Shown: positions 46,293 through 55,213 of the stretch, piece after piece | Position numbering within the stretch: the first letter of the stretch is position 1 | Layout: each line of letters starts with the position of its first letter | DNA from: Flagellimonas amoyensis | GTDB lineage: Bacteria; Bacteroidota; Bacteroidia; Flavobacteriales; Flavobacteriaceae | Assembly (NCBI RefSeq): GCF_003058265.1 | Contig: NZ_QBUK01000008.1 | Location: 1 to 64,000, forward strand | Direction: 5' to 3' | Length of the DNA stretch: 64,000 bases | Program-made: the position numbers and the translations under genes | The notes under the pieces: generated by a model | The model's database searches: none | What the model was told of the DNA's origin: nothing | The model's input: the letters and a program-made list of their open reading frames with translations, nothing else

Positions 46293-46311
46293 TTTTAAAA
46301 GACTTTTATCC

Positions 46312-46347
46312 AAAAAAAAGCCCGTCCAATTGAGGACGGGCTTTTTG
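46312..46347. terminator. Bidirectional terminator after fumC
   Basis: AAAAGCCCGTCC (46,317-46,328) pairs with GGACGGGCTTTT (46,335-46,346), perfect 12-bp stem with A- and T-rich flanks. It serves fumC and the convergent gene. Confidence 0.9.
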
Positions 46348-46367
46348 CATTTATGGATAGTGTGTAA

Positions 46368-47255
46368 TTATTTCAACTCGAATTTGGAAGTACCCAACAA
46401 CTTCAATTTGTTGTCATATACATTTACCATATAGTTTCCTTTAGGGAACTCATCACCTGGCTTGTTGATGTAGTCACAAACATCCAAGTTGCTGTTCTCA
46501 TAGTAGAAATTGGTTCCTTTGCTGTAGGTGATATTGGCACCTTCTTCTGTAGATTTAGTGTAGCTATCTCCCAAAACGTTGCCTTGTGGATCAAGAACCT
46601 CGATATAGAATTCTCTGTCACCAGCCTCAGCGATTACGTTATCGGCCACGGTAAAGCATACTTTGAACTTGTCAGTTGCCTTGGCCCTGGAAGTGGATAC
46701 CAATTTACCACTGTTTCTTTCCCTAACTGCATCCACAGTGAAGCTGGAAAGGCTAAGAGCGGAACCTCTTTCAACAGCATCGGCCAATTGGGTGTTCTGT
46801 ACCACTAGGGAATCGTTGAAAACAGTCTGTTTTTCCAATTCAGTGAACGTGCTGTCACGTTGCATGGCCAACAAGCTGTTGGACTGTGTCAAGGAATCCA
46901 CTTGCTTCAACAATTTTTCCCTTTCAGCCTTCAAGACATCCACTTGCCTTCTGTAGCGGGACAAAGAAGCGATATCAGCTTTCATTCCTTGTACAGAATC
47001 AATGTACTTTGCAATGTTGTCACGTGCAGCAACCAATTCTTCATTGGTAGCATTGCTTTCCAAAATGGCTTTGTCATACTCAGACTTCAAGTTGTTCAAA
47101 TCAGAAACAACCAATTCTTTTTCCTGTGTAAGAGCGTCTGTAGTTTTCTTTTTATCCTGGTAAAGACTCACGGTGTATATGATGGTTCCCAAAAGAACCA
47201 CACCCAACAAACCTGCTATTACCTTCAATCCGTTGTTATTCTTTGTTTCAGTCAT
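46368..47255 (-). CDS. Membrane-anchored coiled-coil protein, unknown function
   Basis: 295 residues. One N-terminal membrane span (VIAGLLGVVLLGTIIYTVSL), a long coiled coil (about 35-165, LTQEKELVVSDLNNLKSEYD) and a C-terminal folded domain with two Cys (KVCFTVADNVIAEAG, LDVCDYINKPGDEF). Likely anchored in the inner membrane with the domain in the periplasm. The layout is a common flavobacterial type often mislabelled as a chromosome-partition protein because of the coiled coil. No partner gene in view. Confidence 0.75.
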   Translation of the reverse strand: MTETKNNNGLKVIAGLLGVVLLGTIIYTVSLYQDKKKTTDALTQEKELVVSDLNNLKSEYDKAILESNATNEELVAARDNIAKYIDSVQGMKADIASLSRYRRQVDVLKAEREKLLKQVDSLTQSNSLLAMQRDSTFTELEKQTVFNDSLVVQNTQLADAVERGSALSLSSFTVDAVRERNSGKLVSTSRAKATDKFKVCFTVADNVIAEAGDREFYIEVLDPQGNVLGDSYTKSTEEGANITYSKGTNFYYENSNLDVCDYINKPGDEFPKGNYMVNVYDNKLKLLGTSKFELK

Positions 47256-47422
47256 AACTTTTTGTATTAATTGATTTCTCGTTTAAGGTTTTTTAATCAA
47301 TTGTGTTTGGTTTATATACGCTCCAGATTATAATTTGGATTATTAAAGAAAAAAAAACATCAAAAAATCTTCATTACAATGCTTATACCTTAATTTTAGG
47401 GTAACATCAATAGCATCACACC

Positions 47423-48214
47423 ATGAAAAAAAGTATCATAGCAATGGTCTTTGCCCTTGGCCTTACCATTGCCTGTAAAGAAAAAGCACCCCAAAAAGAA
47501 GAAGCTGCCCAAGTGGAAACCCAAACCGAAGTGGAAACAATGGCCGAAGCGAAGATCATACCCATCGAACACGCCACCGCAGTTTTGGAACTGGGGGATG
47601 TTACCTTATATATAGATCCCGTTGGGGGCAAATCCATTTTTGAAGGACAAAAATCACCAGACCTGATCTTGATCACCGACATCCATGGGGACCATTTCAA
47701 CTTGGAGACCCTTCAAGAACTGGACACGGATGGAGTTACCATAGTGCTCCCTCAAGCCGTTGCCGACCAAATTCCCGGGGATTCAGGTTTAAGCCTGGAA
47801 ATAATGGGCAATGGTGAGACAAAGGAATTTTCAGGAATTGGCATAGAAGCCATTCCCATGTACAATCTTAGGGAGGAGGCATTGGACTTCCATACCAAAG
47901 GTAGGGGCAATGGTTATGTGATCACCTTTGGCGGAGGACGCCTCTATTTTTCTGGGGATACAGAGGATATTCCAGAAATGCGTGCCCTGAAAAATATTGA
48001 TAAGGCCTTTGTGTGTATGAACTTACCTTATACCATGACCGTGGAAAGTGCCGCCGATGCCGTTCTCGAATTTAAACCCAAAGAGGTATATCCCTATCAT
48101 TTTAGGGGCAGGCCCGATGTAAGCGATGTGGCCAAGTTCAAAGAGCTTGTCAACCAAGGAAATCCTGACATCAAAGTGGTACAATTGGATTGGTATCCCA
48201 ACGATGATTTTTGA
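47423..48214 (+). CDS. MBL-fold lipoprotein with altered HxHxDH motif
   Basis: 263 residues. Lipobox LTIACKEK follows a signal peptide, so a periplasmic or outer-membrane lipoprotein. The UlaG-like metallo-beta-lactamase fold carries LILITDIHGDHFNLETL, in which the first His of HxHxDH is replaced by Asp. Later ligands are in YFSGDTEDIPEM and YPYHFRGRPDVSD. The fold is certain; the substrate and the metal content are not. It stands alone between the coiled-coil gene and a secreted helical protein gene. Confidence 0.85.
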   Translation: MKKSIIAMVFALGLTIACKEKAPQKEEAAQVETQTEVETMAEAKIIPIEHATAVLELGDVTLYIDPVGGKSIFEGQKSPDLILITDIHGDHFNLETLQELDTDGVTIVLPQAVADQIPGDSGLSLEIMGNGETKEFSGIGIEAIPMYNLREEALDFHTKGRGNGYVITFGGGRLYFSGDTEDIPEMRALKNIDKAFVCMNLPYTMTVESAADAVLEFKPKEVYPYHFRGRPDVSDVAKFKELVNQGNPDIKVVQLDWYPNDDF

Positions 48215-48282
48215 TAGTACGAAATAATCACAAGATTTCACCGTTTACATAACAAACTATTAACCAAATCTAATACTTGATC

Positions 48283-48951
48283 ATGGCTCCCAAATCCCTT
48301 GTTCTAGTAGCATTGGCCTTCTTTTTGGCCATACAGGCTACTTACCCCTACCAATGTGACAATTTTTATTCCAAGGTGACCTATGCCCTCAACCATTGCA
48401 AAAAAGCAATGGCGGCCACCAATTTTGAGCATCAGATGTACTATGCCGAAAGGGCCTGGGAAGCATTGGAAAATGCCAAATCTTTTATGGATGAGTGTGA
48501 TTGCGCCAAAACAGAGGACAAAACCATCGATGCGATGGAGACCTTGGACAAGGCCATAGCACCTGCCGACTGGGAAGCCGGTCGCTTCTTTACTAAAAAG
48601 GGAATGGCTGAAATCAGTGAACTCATCACCTTTATAGATCAGTGTACTTTGGGGGTTTCAACCACCGCCACTGTTGCTGAGGATGAAGCTACTCCCAGTG
48701 TGAAACTTGAAACTGGCAGTGCCAATTCCATGGAACTTGAAATGGTCAAAGTCTTCGAAAAACACGCAAACGACAAGTTACAATCCGCCGAACAGGCCAT
48801 CCAGAACCTCGTGGAACTGTCTAAAACCATAGGAACTACACCCTTGGGTGGGGATGAAGACCCCAATAGTCTTTCTGCACATCAAAAAGCCTATTTGGAC
48901 AAAGCCAAAAAACTTTTGGAGACCGGATTAAAAAATATGGGGGGGCAATAA
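48283..48951 (+). CDS. Secreted helical protein, unknown function
   Basis: 222 residues. Signal peptide (SLVLVALAFFLAIQATYP) then two helical segments (ALNHCKKAMAATNFEHQMYY, KLQSAEQAIQNLVELSKTIG) separated by a Glu-rich linker. Cys residues in DNFYSKV-flanking positions (YQCDN, LNHCKK, DECDCA) suggest disulphides. The ATG at 48,283 is chosen over a TTG six bases earlier. It ends 6 bases before the ettA gene on the other strand. No known family. Confidence 0.72.
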   Translation: MAPKSLVLVALAFFLAIQATYPYQCDNFYSKVTYALNHCKKAMAATNFEHQMYYAERAWEALENAKSFMDECDCAKTEDKTIDAMETLDKAIAPADWEAGRFFTKKGMAEISELITFIDQCTLGVSTTATVAEDEATPSVKLETGSANSMELEMVKVFEKHANDKLQSAEQAIQNLVELSKTIGTTPLGGDEDPNSLSAHQKAYLDKAKKLLETGLKNMGGQ

Positions 48952-48957
48952 ACGTCC

Positions 48958-50649
48958 CTACCTCGTCAACTTTTTATATTTGATACGCTTGGGCATAATA
49001 TCCGCACCCAAGCGTTTCTTTTTGTTTTCCTCATAGTCAGAGAAAGAACCTTCAAAGAAGTACACTTGTGAATCGCCTTCAAAGGCAAGGATGTGCGTAC
49101 AGATCCTATCCAAGAACCATCTGTCGTGAGAAATGATCACCGCACAGCCTGCAAAATTCTCCAGACCTTCTTCCAAGGCCCGAAGTGTGTTCACATCCAA
49201 GTCGTTGGTGGGCTCATCCAGAAGCAACACGTTACCTTCTTCTTTCAGGGTCATCGCCAAATGGAGTCGGTTCCTTTCCCCTCCTGAGAGCATGTTCACC
49301 TTCTTGTTCTGTTCGCTTCCGGAGAAATTGAAACGGCTGAGATAGGCCCTTGAATTTACTTGCTTCCCTCCCATCATCACCAATTCCTGTCCATCGCTGA
49401 AATTTTCCCAGATGGATTTTTCTGGATCGATGTTGGAGTGGCTCTGGTCCACATAGGCCAGCTTGGCTGTATCACCAACAACGAACTCCCCTTTATCAGG
49501 TGTTTCCTCGCCCATGATCATCCTGAAAATAGTGGTCTTACCGGCACCGTTGGGGCCAATGATTCCCACAATACCTGCTTGTGGAAGGTTAAAGTTCAAG
49601 TCTTCATAGAGCAATTTATCACCGTAAGCTTTGCTTACTCCCTTGGCCTCGATCACATTGGTGCCCAATCTTGGTCCATTGGGGATATAGATTTCCAATT
49701 TCTCCTCTACCTGTTTTTGGTCTTGGCTGAGCAATTTGTCGTAGTTGCTCAAACGAGCCTTTTGCTTGGCCTGTCTTCCCTTGGCTCCTTGGCGCACCCA
49801 TTCCAGCTCTCGTTCCAAAGTTTTTTGACGTTTGGAGGCCTGCTTGCTCTCTTGGGCCAAACGTTTGGCCTTTTGGTCCAACCAGCCTGAATAGTTTCCT
49901 TTCCAGGGGATACCTTCTCCCCTGTCCAACTCCAGGATCCATCCGGCCACATTGTCCAAAAAGTAACGGTCGTGGGTAACGGCAATCACTGTTCCTTTAT
50001 ATTGTGCCAAATGGTGCTCCAACCAATGTACGGATTCTGCATCCAAGTGGTTGGTGGGCTCATCCAACAGTAGCACATCGGGTTCCTGTAGCAACAAACG
50101 GCACAGGGCCACCCGTCTTCTTTCCCCACCGGACAGCACTCCGATTTTTTTGTCAGATTCGGGAGTGCGGAGCGCATCCATGGCTATTTCCAACTTGGTA
50201 TCAAGTTCCCAAGCGTTGGACGCATCAATCTGGTCTTGAAGTGCGGCCTGCTTATCCATCAGCTTTTGCATCTTGTCCGGGTCCTCATAGACCTCGGGCA
50301 AACCGAACATATCGTTGATCTTATTGTATTCGTCCAAAATGGCAACGGTATCAGCAACACCTTCCTTTACAATTTCCAGAACCGTCTTGCTTTCATCAAG
50401 AAGTGGTTCCTGCTCCAAATATCCTACTGTATATCCTGGGGAGAAGACCACATCGCCCTGATAGTTTTTGTCTACCCCAGCAATAATCTTCAGCAAAGTG
50501 GATTTACCAGAACCATTGAGACCCAAGATCCCAATTTTGGCTCCATAGAAAAAGCTCAGGTATATATTTTTGAGTACAGGTGTATTGGCCGTTTTATAGG
50601 TCTTGGTGACCCCGGACATTGAAAAAATGACCTTTTTATCGTCTGACAT
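48958..50649 (-). CDS. ettA: Energy-dependent translational throttle protein EttA (ABC-F)
   Basis: 563 residues with two ABC ATPase modules: Walker A GLNGSGKSTLL and GPNGAGKTTIF, signatures VLSGGERRRVALCRLLLQEP and LSGGERNRLHLAMTLKEEGN, and Walker B LLLDEPTNHLDAES and LLLDEPTNDLDVNT. The region between the modules (WVRQGAKGRQAKQKARLSNY) is the EttA-type P-site-tRNA-interacting motif, and the ending (LGADIMPKRIKYKKLTR) is also typical. Family role: binds the ribosomal E-site and gates translation according to energy state. It lies 34 bases behind the CAL67264-type gene, probably co-transcribed. Confidence 0.95.
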   Translation of the reverse strand: MSDDKKVIFSMSGVTKTYKTANTPVLKNIYLSFFYGAKIGILGLNGSGKSTLLKIIAGVDKNYQGDVVFSPGYTVGYLEQEPLLDESKTVLEIVKEGVADTVAILDEYNKINDMFGLPEVYEDPDKMQKLMDKQAALQDQIDASNAWELDTKLEIAMDALRTPESDKKIGVLSGGERRRVALCRLLLQEPDVLLLDEPTNHLDAESVHWLEHHLAQYKGTVIAVTHDRYFLDNVAGWILELDRGEGIPWKGNYSGWLDQKAKRLAQESKQASKRQKTLERELEWVRQGAKGRQAKQKARLSNYDKLLSQDQKQVEEKLEIYIPNGPRLGTNVIEAKGVSKAYGDKLLYEDLNFNLPQAGIVGIIGPNGAGKTTIFRMIMGEETPDKGEFVVGDTAKLAYVDQSHSNIDPEKSIWENFSDGQELVMMGGKQVNSRAYLSRFNFSGSEQNKKVNMLSGGERNRLHLAMTLKEEGNVLLLDEPTNDLDVNTLRALEEGLENFAGCAVIISHDRWFLDRICTHILAFEGDSQVYFFEGSFSDYEENKKKRLGADIMPKRIKYKKLTR

Positions 50650-50683
50650 TGGTTGTTTTTTTAACTATTAGTGAAAAGAGTGG

Positions 50684-50866
50684 TCACACACGACCTTTGA
50701 GGGCATTGAATACCCATGCGATGGCAAAAAAACCGATACCTACCGCTGCGAAACCATATCCAGCAACTTCATCATATTTGAAGGCACCCAGTGCAATCAT
50801 TCCCAGTCCTACAAAAATCATGATCCATGTGGCCCAAGCGAGCACCGTGTTCTTGTTCATTCCCAT
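50684..50866 (-). CDS. CAL67264-type small membrane protein
   Basis: 60 residues from ATG at 50,866 (or six bases later at 50,860). Two hydrophobic spans (TVLAWATWIMIFVGLGMIAL, GYGFAAVGIGFFAIAWVF) and a short tail LKGRV. This is the pattern of a small Bacteroidetes membrane family commonly found beside ettA. Frames open further upstream are ignored. Confidence 0.72.
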   Translation of the reverse strand: MGMNKNTVLAWATWIMIFVGLGMIALGAFKYDEVAGYGFAAVGIGFFAIAWVFNALKGRV

Positions 50867-50932
50867 TAGTAATTGTTCTGAAGAAGCCCAAATATCGTAA
50901 AAAATGAAATAATGCAAAGACTAAGCCTTGGA

Positions 50933-51916
50933 TTATGTTTCAAAAGGAAAGGTAATTCCACATTTTTCACGCACAGTGTCGAGCAATTCCAATAAATCAA
51001 GGCTATTTTGATGCGACCAGAGCTTACTTTCAATCTGTTTGGCCTTGAGACATTTGTTCACTTCCATGATTTCATAGTAGTACCCAATCCCGGTCAATGG
51101 CATTGGGAATTCTTCTTCGTCCCCATCTTTGGACAATCTGTACCCATCCGCTTCGTGCCATCTGGAATTTAACAGCAATTCTCCTTCGGTACAAGAAATT
51201 TCGGCAATCATGCTAGACCGACTGGTCAATCCAGAATACAAAACCGCGTGTGCCCCGTCGTAATCAAAAATCATACTGGTCTGTAGTTCCGTTCCGTTGG
51301 GATGAAAATTGGAAGTGGCCAAAATCTTCTTCGGCATTCCCAACAATAAATAGGAAAGAAAAATAGGATAGATTCCGATGTCCAGTAAAGAACTTGAAGC
51401 TAGATTTAGATTCCAAATTCTGGAACTTTCATCCCTGTCCAAGGCATAAAAGGCGAAATCGGCGTGTAGGTAGCAAAGCTTGCCCAGTTCGCCATCATCG
51501 ATCATTTGCTTTACCTTCTGGATGGTAGGATTAAAACGAGACCACATGGCCTCCATCAAGAAAACATTGTTTCGTTTGGAAGCTGCCACCATCTCCATAA
51601 CTTCTGCCCTACTTATTCCCAATGGTTTTTCACACAGAATATGTTTCCCGTGTTCCATGGCCATTATGGCCAAATCTTTATGAAAATTATGTGGTGTGGC
51701 TATGTAGAGGACGTCTACTTCGGTAGATTGAAACAGTTCTTCATAACTGCCAAAAACGTGTGGCACATCGAACTCATCGGCAAACTCCTGTGCCCTTTTC
51801 AAATTTCTTGATCCTACGCTGGTGATTGTAGCATCTTCAACCAATTGCAGGTCCGACGCAAATTTCCTGGCTATTTTTCCTGGGCCCACAACGCCCCATC
51901 TGATTTTGCTTTCCAT
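50933..51916 (-). CDS. Gfo/Idh/MocA-family oxidoreductase
   Basis: 327 residues. Rossmann opening VVGPGKIARKFASDLQ, then CEKPLGISRAEVMEMVAASK and LMEAMWSRFNPTIQKVKQMI. Dinucleotide-dependent sugar or polyol dehydrogenase of unknown substrate, cytosolic. ATG at 51,916 is used (an in-frame TTG three codons earlier is rejected). The TAnnTTTG box ends only 6 bases upstream, so the message could be leaderless. Ends 66 bases before the CAL67264-type gene. Confidence 0.85.
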   Translation of the reverse strand: MESKIRWGVVGPGKIARKFASDLQLVEDATITSVGSRNLKRAQEFADEFDVPHVFGSYEELFQSTEVDVLYIATPHNFHKDLAIMAMEHGKHILCEKPLGISRAEVMEMVAASKRNNVFLMEAMWSRFNPTIQKVKQMIDDGELGKLCYLHADFAFYALDRDESSRIWNLNLASSSLLDIGIYPIFLSYLLLGMPKKILATSNFHPNGTELQTSMIFDYDGAHAVLYSGLTSRSSMIAEISCTEGELLLNSRWHEADGYRLSKDGDEEEFPMPLTGIGYYYEIMEVNKCLKAKQIESKLWSHQNSLDLLELLDTVREKCGITFPFET

Positions 51917-51922
51917 ATATGC

Positions 51923-51930
51923 CAAAAGTA
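51923..51930 (-). promoter_or_regulatory. -7 promoter box of the Gfo/Idh/MocA gene
   Basis: Reads TACTTTTG on the minus strand, 6 bases before the ATG at 51,916. Confidence 0.5.
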
Positions 51931-51995
51931 ATGATTCCCTACATGCTTTCAGACGTCCAGGTCAATTCGAGTGATTTTTGGAGCGATTGCGAAAA

Positions 51996-52051
51996 AAATT
52001 GTATCGAGAATGTTCATTTTCTCGTATAAACCCTAGTTCTCGATACTTTTT
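51996..52051. repeat. Hairpin of the TCTCGATAC type between genes
   Basis: GTATCGAGAA (52,001-52,010) and TTCTCGATAC (52,037-52,046) form a perfect 10-bp stem with AAAAAA and TTTTT flanks, so it could act as terminator for either side. It belongs to the same TCGA-bearing dispersed family as 32,241 and 32,750. Confidence 0.6.
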
Positions 52052-52165
52052 CACAAGTGAAAAAACTCGAACTGACAACTCGCCCCAACAATATATCCCA
52101 ACAAGCAATAAAGGTTAATTCCTATAACTCCTTATCTTTAGCCGACTAAACGAATTTGGACGAAA

Positions 52166-53794
52166 ATGGACCTTACCTTCAATAAAAACGAAGACCATAA
52201 TAAACTAAAACTCTCCGAGTTACGAAGAAGACTTGCCGAAGTGAAACTGGGAGGCGGCAAAAAGCGGATTGAAAAACTGCATGCCCAAGGTAAAATGTCG
52301 GCCAGGGAGCGCATCGATTATTTGTTGGACAAAAATGCTCCTACAATCGAAATTGGTGCGTTTGCAGGTGATGGCATGTACGCCGAACATGGCGGCTGCC
52401 CTTCGGGAGGGGTTGTGGTGAAGGTTGGCTATGTGAAGGGAAAACAATGTGTGGTGGTCGCCAACGATGCCACCGTAAAAGCTGGAGCTTGGTTTCCCAT
52501 CACAGGAAAGAAGAATTTAAGGGCACAGGAAATTGCCATGGAAAACAAACTGCCCATTATTTACTTGGTGGACAGTGCCGGGGTTTACCTCCCCATGCAA
52601 GATGAAATTTTCCCGGACAAGGAACATTTTGGTCGCATTTTCAGAAACAATGCCATCATGAGCAGCATGGGAATTACCCAAATTGCCGCGGTGATGGGAA
52701 GTTGTGTGGCCGGTGGTGCCTACTTGCCCATTATGAGTGATGAGGCATTGATCGTGGACAAAACCGGAAGCATCTTTTTAGCAGGAAGTTATCTGGTCAA
52801 GGCTGCCATCGGGGAAAGTATTGACAATGAAACGTTGGGCGGCGCCACTACCCATTCCGAAATCAGTGGTGTCACCGATTACAAGGCCAAGGACGATATG
52901 GATGCCTTGGACAAGATCAAAAATATTGTAGATAAAATCGGGGATTTTGAAAAAGCCGGTTTCAATCGTGTGGAGGCCAAAAAGCCTACAGAAAATCCAG
53001 AGGACATCTATGGTATCCTTCCCGCTTCGCGTACGGACCAATACGATATGTTGGAAATCATCAAACGGTTGGTGGACAATTCCGAATTTGAACAATATAA
53101 GGAAGGTTATGGCAAAACCATTCTGACCGGCTACGCCCGAATCGATGGCTGGGCCGTAGGTATTGTGGCCAATCAGCGTAAGGTGGTGAAGACCAAACAA
53201 GGCGAAATGCAATTTGGCGGCGTCATCTATTCCGATTCTGCGGACAAGGCCACCCGTTTTATTGCCAATTGTAATCAAAAGAAAATTCCGTTGGTGTTCC
53301 TTCAAGATGTTACGGGATTCATGGTGGGTAGTAAAAGTGAACATGGCGGCATCATAAAGGATGGTGCCAAAATGGTGAATGCGGTGAGCAATTCCGTTGT
53401 GCCCAAATTTACCATTGTGATAGGCAACAGCTACGGAGCCGGAAATTATGCCATGTGCGGAAAAGCATATGACCCTAGACTGATCGTGGCATGGCCCAGT
53501 GCCGAACTTGCTGTAATGAGTGGAAATTCTGCTGCCAAAGTTTTATTGCAAATTGAAAAAGCATCTTTGGAGAAAAATGGGGAGCCCTTGGACCCTGAGA
53601 AGGAAAAAGCCCTTTTTGACAAGATCAAACAACGGTATGATGACCAAATTTCACCTTATTATGCCGCAGCCCGATTGTGGACGGACGCGATTATAGATCC
53701 TCTTGACACCCGAAAATGGATTTCCATGGGAATCGAAGCGGCCAACCATGCACCCATTGAGAAGCAATTCAATCTGGGTGTGTTGCAGGTGTGA
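52166..53794 (+). CDS. Acyl-CoA carboxylase, carboxyltransferase (beta) subunit
   Basis: 542 residues of the crotonase-related carboxyltransferase fold. GKMSARERIDYLLDKNAPTI, CVAGGAYLPIMSDEALIVDK, GSIFLAGSYLVKAAIGESID, and the biotin-side GNSYGAGNYAMCGKAYDPRL show it to be the beta subunit of a propionyl-, methylcrotonyl- or similar acyl-CoA carboxylase; the SEISGVTDYKA part and overall look favour a methylcrotonyl-type enzyme. No alpha (biotin carboxylase/BCCP) gene is nearby, so it must pair with a subunit coded elsewhere. It ends 6 bases before the convergent M24 gene. Confidence 0.85.
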   Translation: MDLTFNKNEDHNKLKLSELRRRLAEVKLGGGKKRIEKLHAQGKMSARERIDYLLDKNAPTIEIGAFAGDGMYAEHGGCPSGGVVVKVGYVKGKQCVVVANDATVKAGAWFPITGKKNLRAQEIAMENKLPIIYLVDSAGVYLPMQDEIFPDKEHFGRIFRNNAIMSSMGITQIAAVMGSCVAGGAYLPIMSDEALIVDKTGSIFLAGSYLVKAAIGESIDNETLGGATTHSEISGVTDYKAKDDMDALDKIKNIVDKIGDFEKAGFNRVEAKKPTENPEDIYGILPASRTDQYDMLEIIKRLVDNSEFEQYKEGYGKTILTGYARIDGWAVGIVANQRKVVKTKQGEMQFGGVIYSDSADKATRFIANCNQKKIPLVFLQDVTGFMVGSKSEHGGIIKDGAKMVNAVSNSVVPKFTIVIGNSYGAGNYAMCGKAYDPRLIVAWPSAELAVMSGNSAAKVLLQIEKASLEKNGEPLDPEKEKALFDKIKQRYDDQISPYYAAARLWTDAIIDPLDTRKWISMGIEAANHAPIEKQFNLGVLQV

Positions 53795-53800
53795 CCAACC

Positions 53801-55147
53801 CTAATTTCCCAATTGTGGTTTGGGTCGGGGAATCAATAGCAATTCGGTCTGCCGCCCGTTTACATAGCGGAAACCTTCCTCTCCATAGAAACCGGGCTCT
53901 TCCAGCATAATACGGATATCCCTGTTCCATTCGGGAATATTGACGGTGGCGTTCAACTCAATGGCATATGCAGTATTGGGATTAAGAGGATAGTTTTCGC
54001 CATCATCTTTTGCAATACCGCCTTGCGCGTCCCACATTCCGATGGTTGTTCCTGCGGAGTGGCCATAAGTTCCCAAGGGATGGGTATAGATGGAAGGGCG
54101 AAGCCCAGTATCCTTGGCCGCCTGAAGGGATTTGGCCAAAATGTCGTTCCCTACCCTACCCTTGATCATATTTTGGGTCAAAAAATCCTGTACGCGATTG
54201 CCATCCTTCAAAGCATTGACCAAAAATTGAGGTGCCTCCCTTTCTTCCGGAAGCAAAACATAACCCATTTCCTGACAATCTGTGTTGAGTCTGAGATACG
54301 TAATTCCAAAATCGCAATGCAACAAATCCCCAGGAAGGATTACTTTTTCTGCCTCTCCTGCTGAAAAAGAAGTCAAGTGGCTCACCAACCCCTCATTGTT
54401 ACGCTGAATATCCACTGTGGGATGGAACCAGGTATCCAAACCCAGATCTGTCACTTGTTGGCGCATCCACCATACCACATCGTCCGTAGTGGTGATTCCG
54501 GGTGTGATCACTTTTTCAGAAAAGGCCTCGGCCACAATATGGTGTGTGATGTCGGTCAGTTGGGCAAAAATGGCCATTTCCCTTGGGGTACGGGTCTCGA
54601 TCCAACGAACGGCCAATTGCTCGGCAGAACCTACGCGGGAATGAAATTTTTTAGGAAGGTTGGCCATGAACTCATCATAATCCGTCTTGTCCAAACCATC
54701 AGCAATGTTATGGTCTTTTGAAAAATTAAGGCCAATTTTCTTCGGATTGCGCTCTTCTATCAATTGTATCAAGCGTTTCCATTGGTCAGGTTCCTTCTCC
54801 TTGTCCCATGCAGAAACAATACTTTCCCCTACATTGTATCGGGCCACTGCCAACTTATCCAAGGTGTTCGTTGCTTTGTTCCGATAAAAAAGAAGGATGG
54901 TCCTCCGCCTGGCATTCAACCAAGTGGCAGGAAGCATGGTCCGTATGACTGGGTCTTCATTGTATTCCCTGGAAATGACGATCCACATATCGATATCCGT
55001 CTTGTCCATCAATTCGGGGAGCAGATGGTTGAAACGTTCCTCCAAGATTTCGTCCATTACCTTGGCCCGTTCCCTTTCGGGCAGAATTTGTTGAGCGGGA
55101 AGAATTGCGGGCAATACAAATAGGATGAGCTGGAAAATACTTCGCAT
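53801..55147 (-). CDS. M24-family metallopeptidase (Xaa-Pro aminopeptidase-like)
   Basis: 448 residues. Signal peptide (SIFQLILFVLPAILPAQ), an N-terminal creatinase-like domain (MDEILEERFNHLLPELMDKT) and the pita-bread domain. Metal ligands are Asp in LHCDFGITYLRLNTDCQ (two Asp), His in HPLGTYGHSAGTTIGMWD, Glu in AIELNATVNI and Glu in YVNGRQTELLLI, all present. Cleaves a residue before proline or a similar bond; exported. Read alone, with a terminator hairpin between it and the vWA gene upstream on this strand. Confidence 0.9.
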   Translation of the reverse strand: MRSIFQLILFVLPAILPAQQILPERERAKVMDEILEERFNHLLPELMDKTDIDMWIVISREYNEDPVIRTMLPATWLNARRRTILLFYRNKATNTLDKLAVARYNVGESIVSAWDKEKEPDQWKRLIQLIEERNPKKIGLNFSKDHNIADGLDKTDYDEFMANLPKKFHSRVGSAEQLAVRWIETRTPREMAIFAQLTDITHHIVAEAFSEKVITPGITTTDDVVWWMRQQVTDLGLDTWFHPTVDIQRNNEGLVSHLTSFSAGEAEKVILPGDLLHCDFGITYLRLNTDCQEMGYVLLPEEREAPQFLVNALKDGNRVQDFLTQNMIKGRVGNDILAKSLQAAKDTGLRPSIYTHPLGTYGHSAGTTIGMWDAQGGIAKDDGENYPLNPNTAYAIELNATVNIPEWNRDIRIMLEEPGFYGEEGFRYVNGRQTELLLIPRPKPQLGN

Positions 55148-55185
55148 GGTTGATTTTTAGCTGAATTTACAGCTTTTGACAGAAA

Positions 55186-55213
55186 TAAAAAAAGTGCCCT
55201 GAGGCACTTTATA
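55186..55213 (-). terminator. Terminator of the vWA-chimera gene
   Basis: AAAGTGCC (55,191-55,198) pairs with GGCACTTT (55,203-55,210); on the minus strand the downstream side is T-rich. It follows directly on the stop codon of the vWA gene. Confidence 0.85.
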
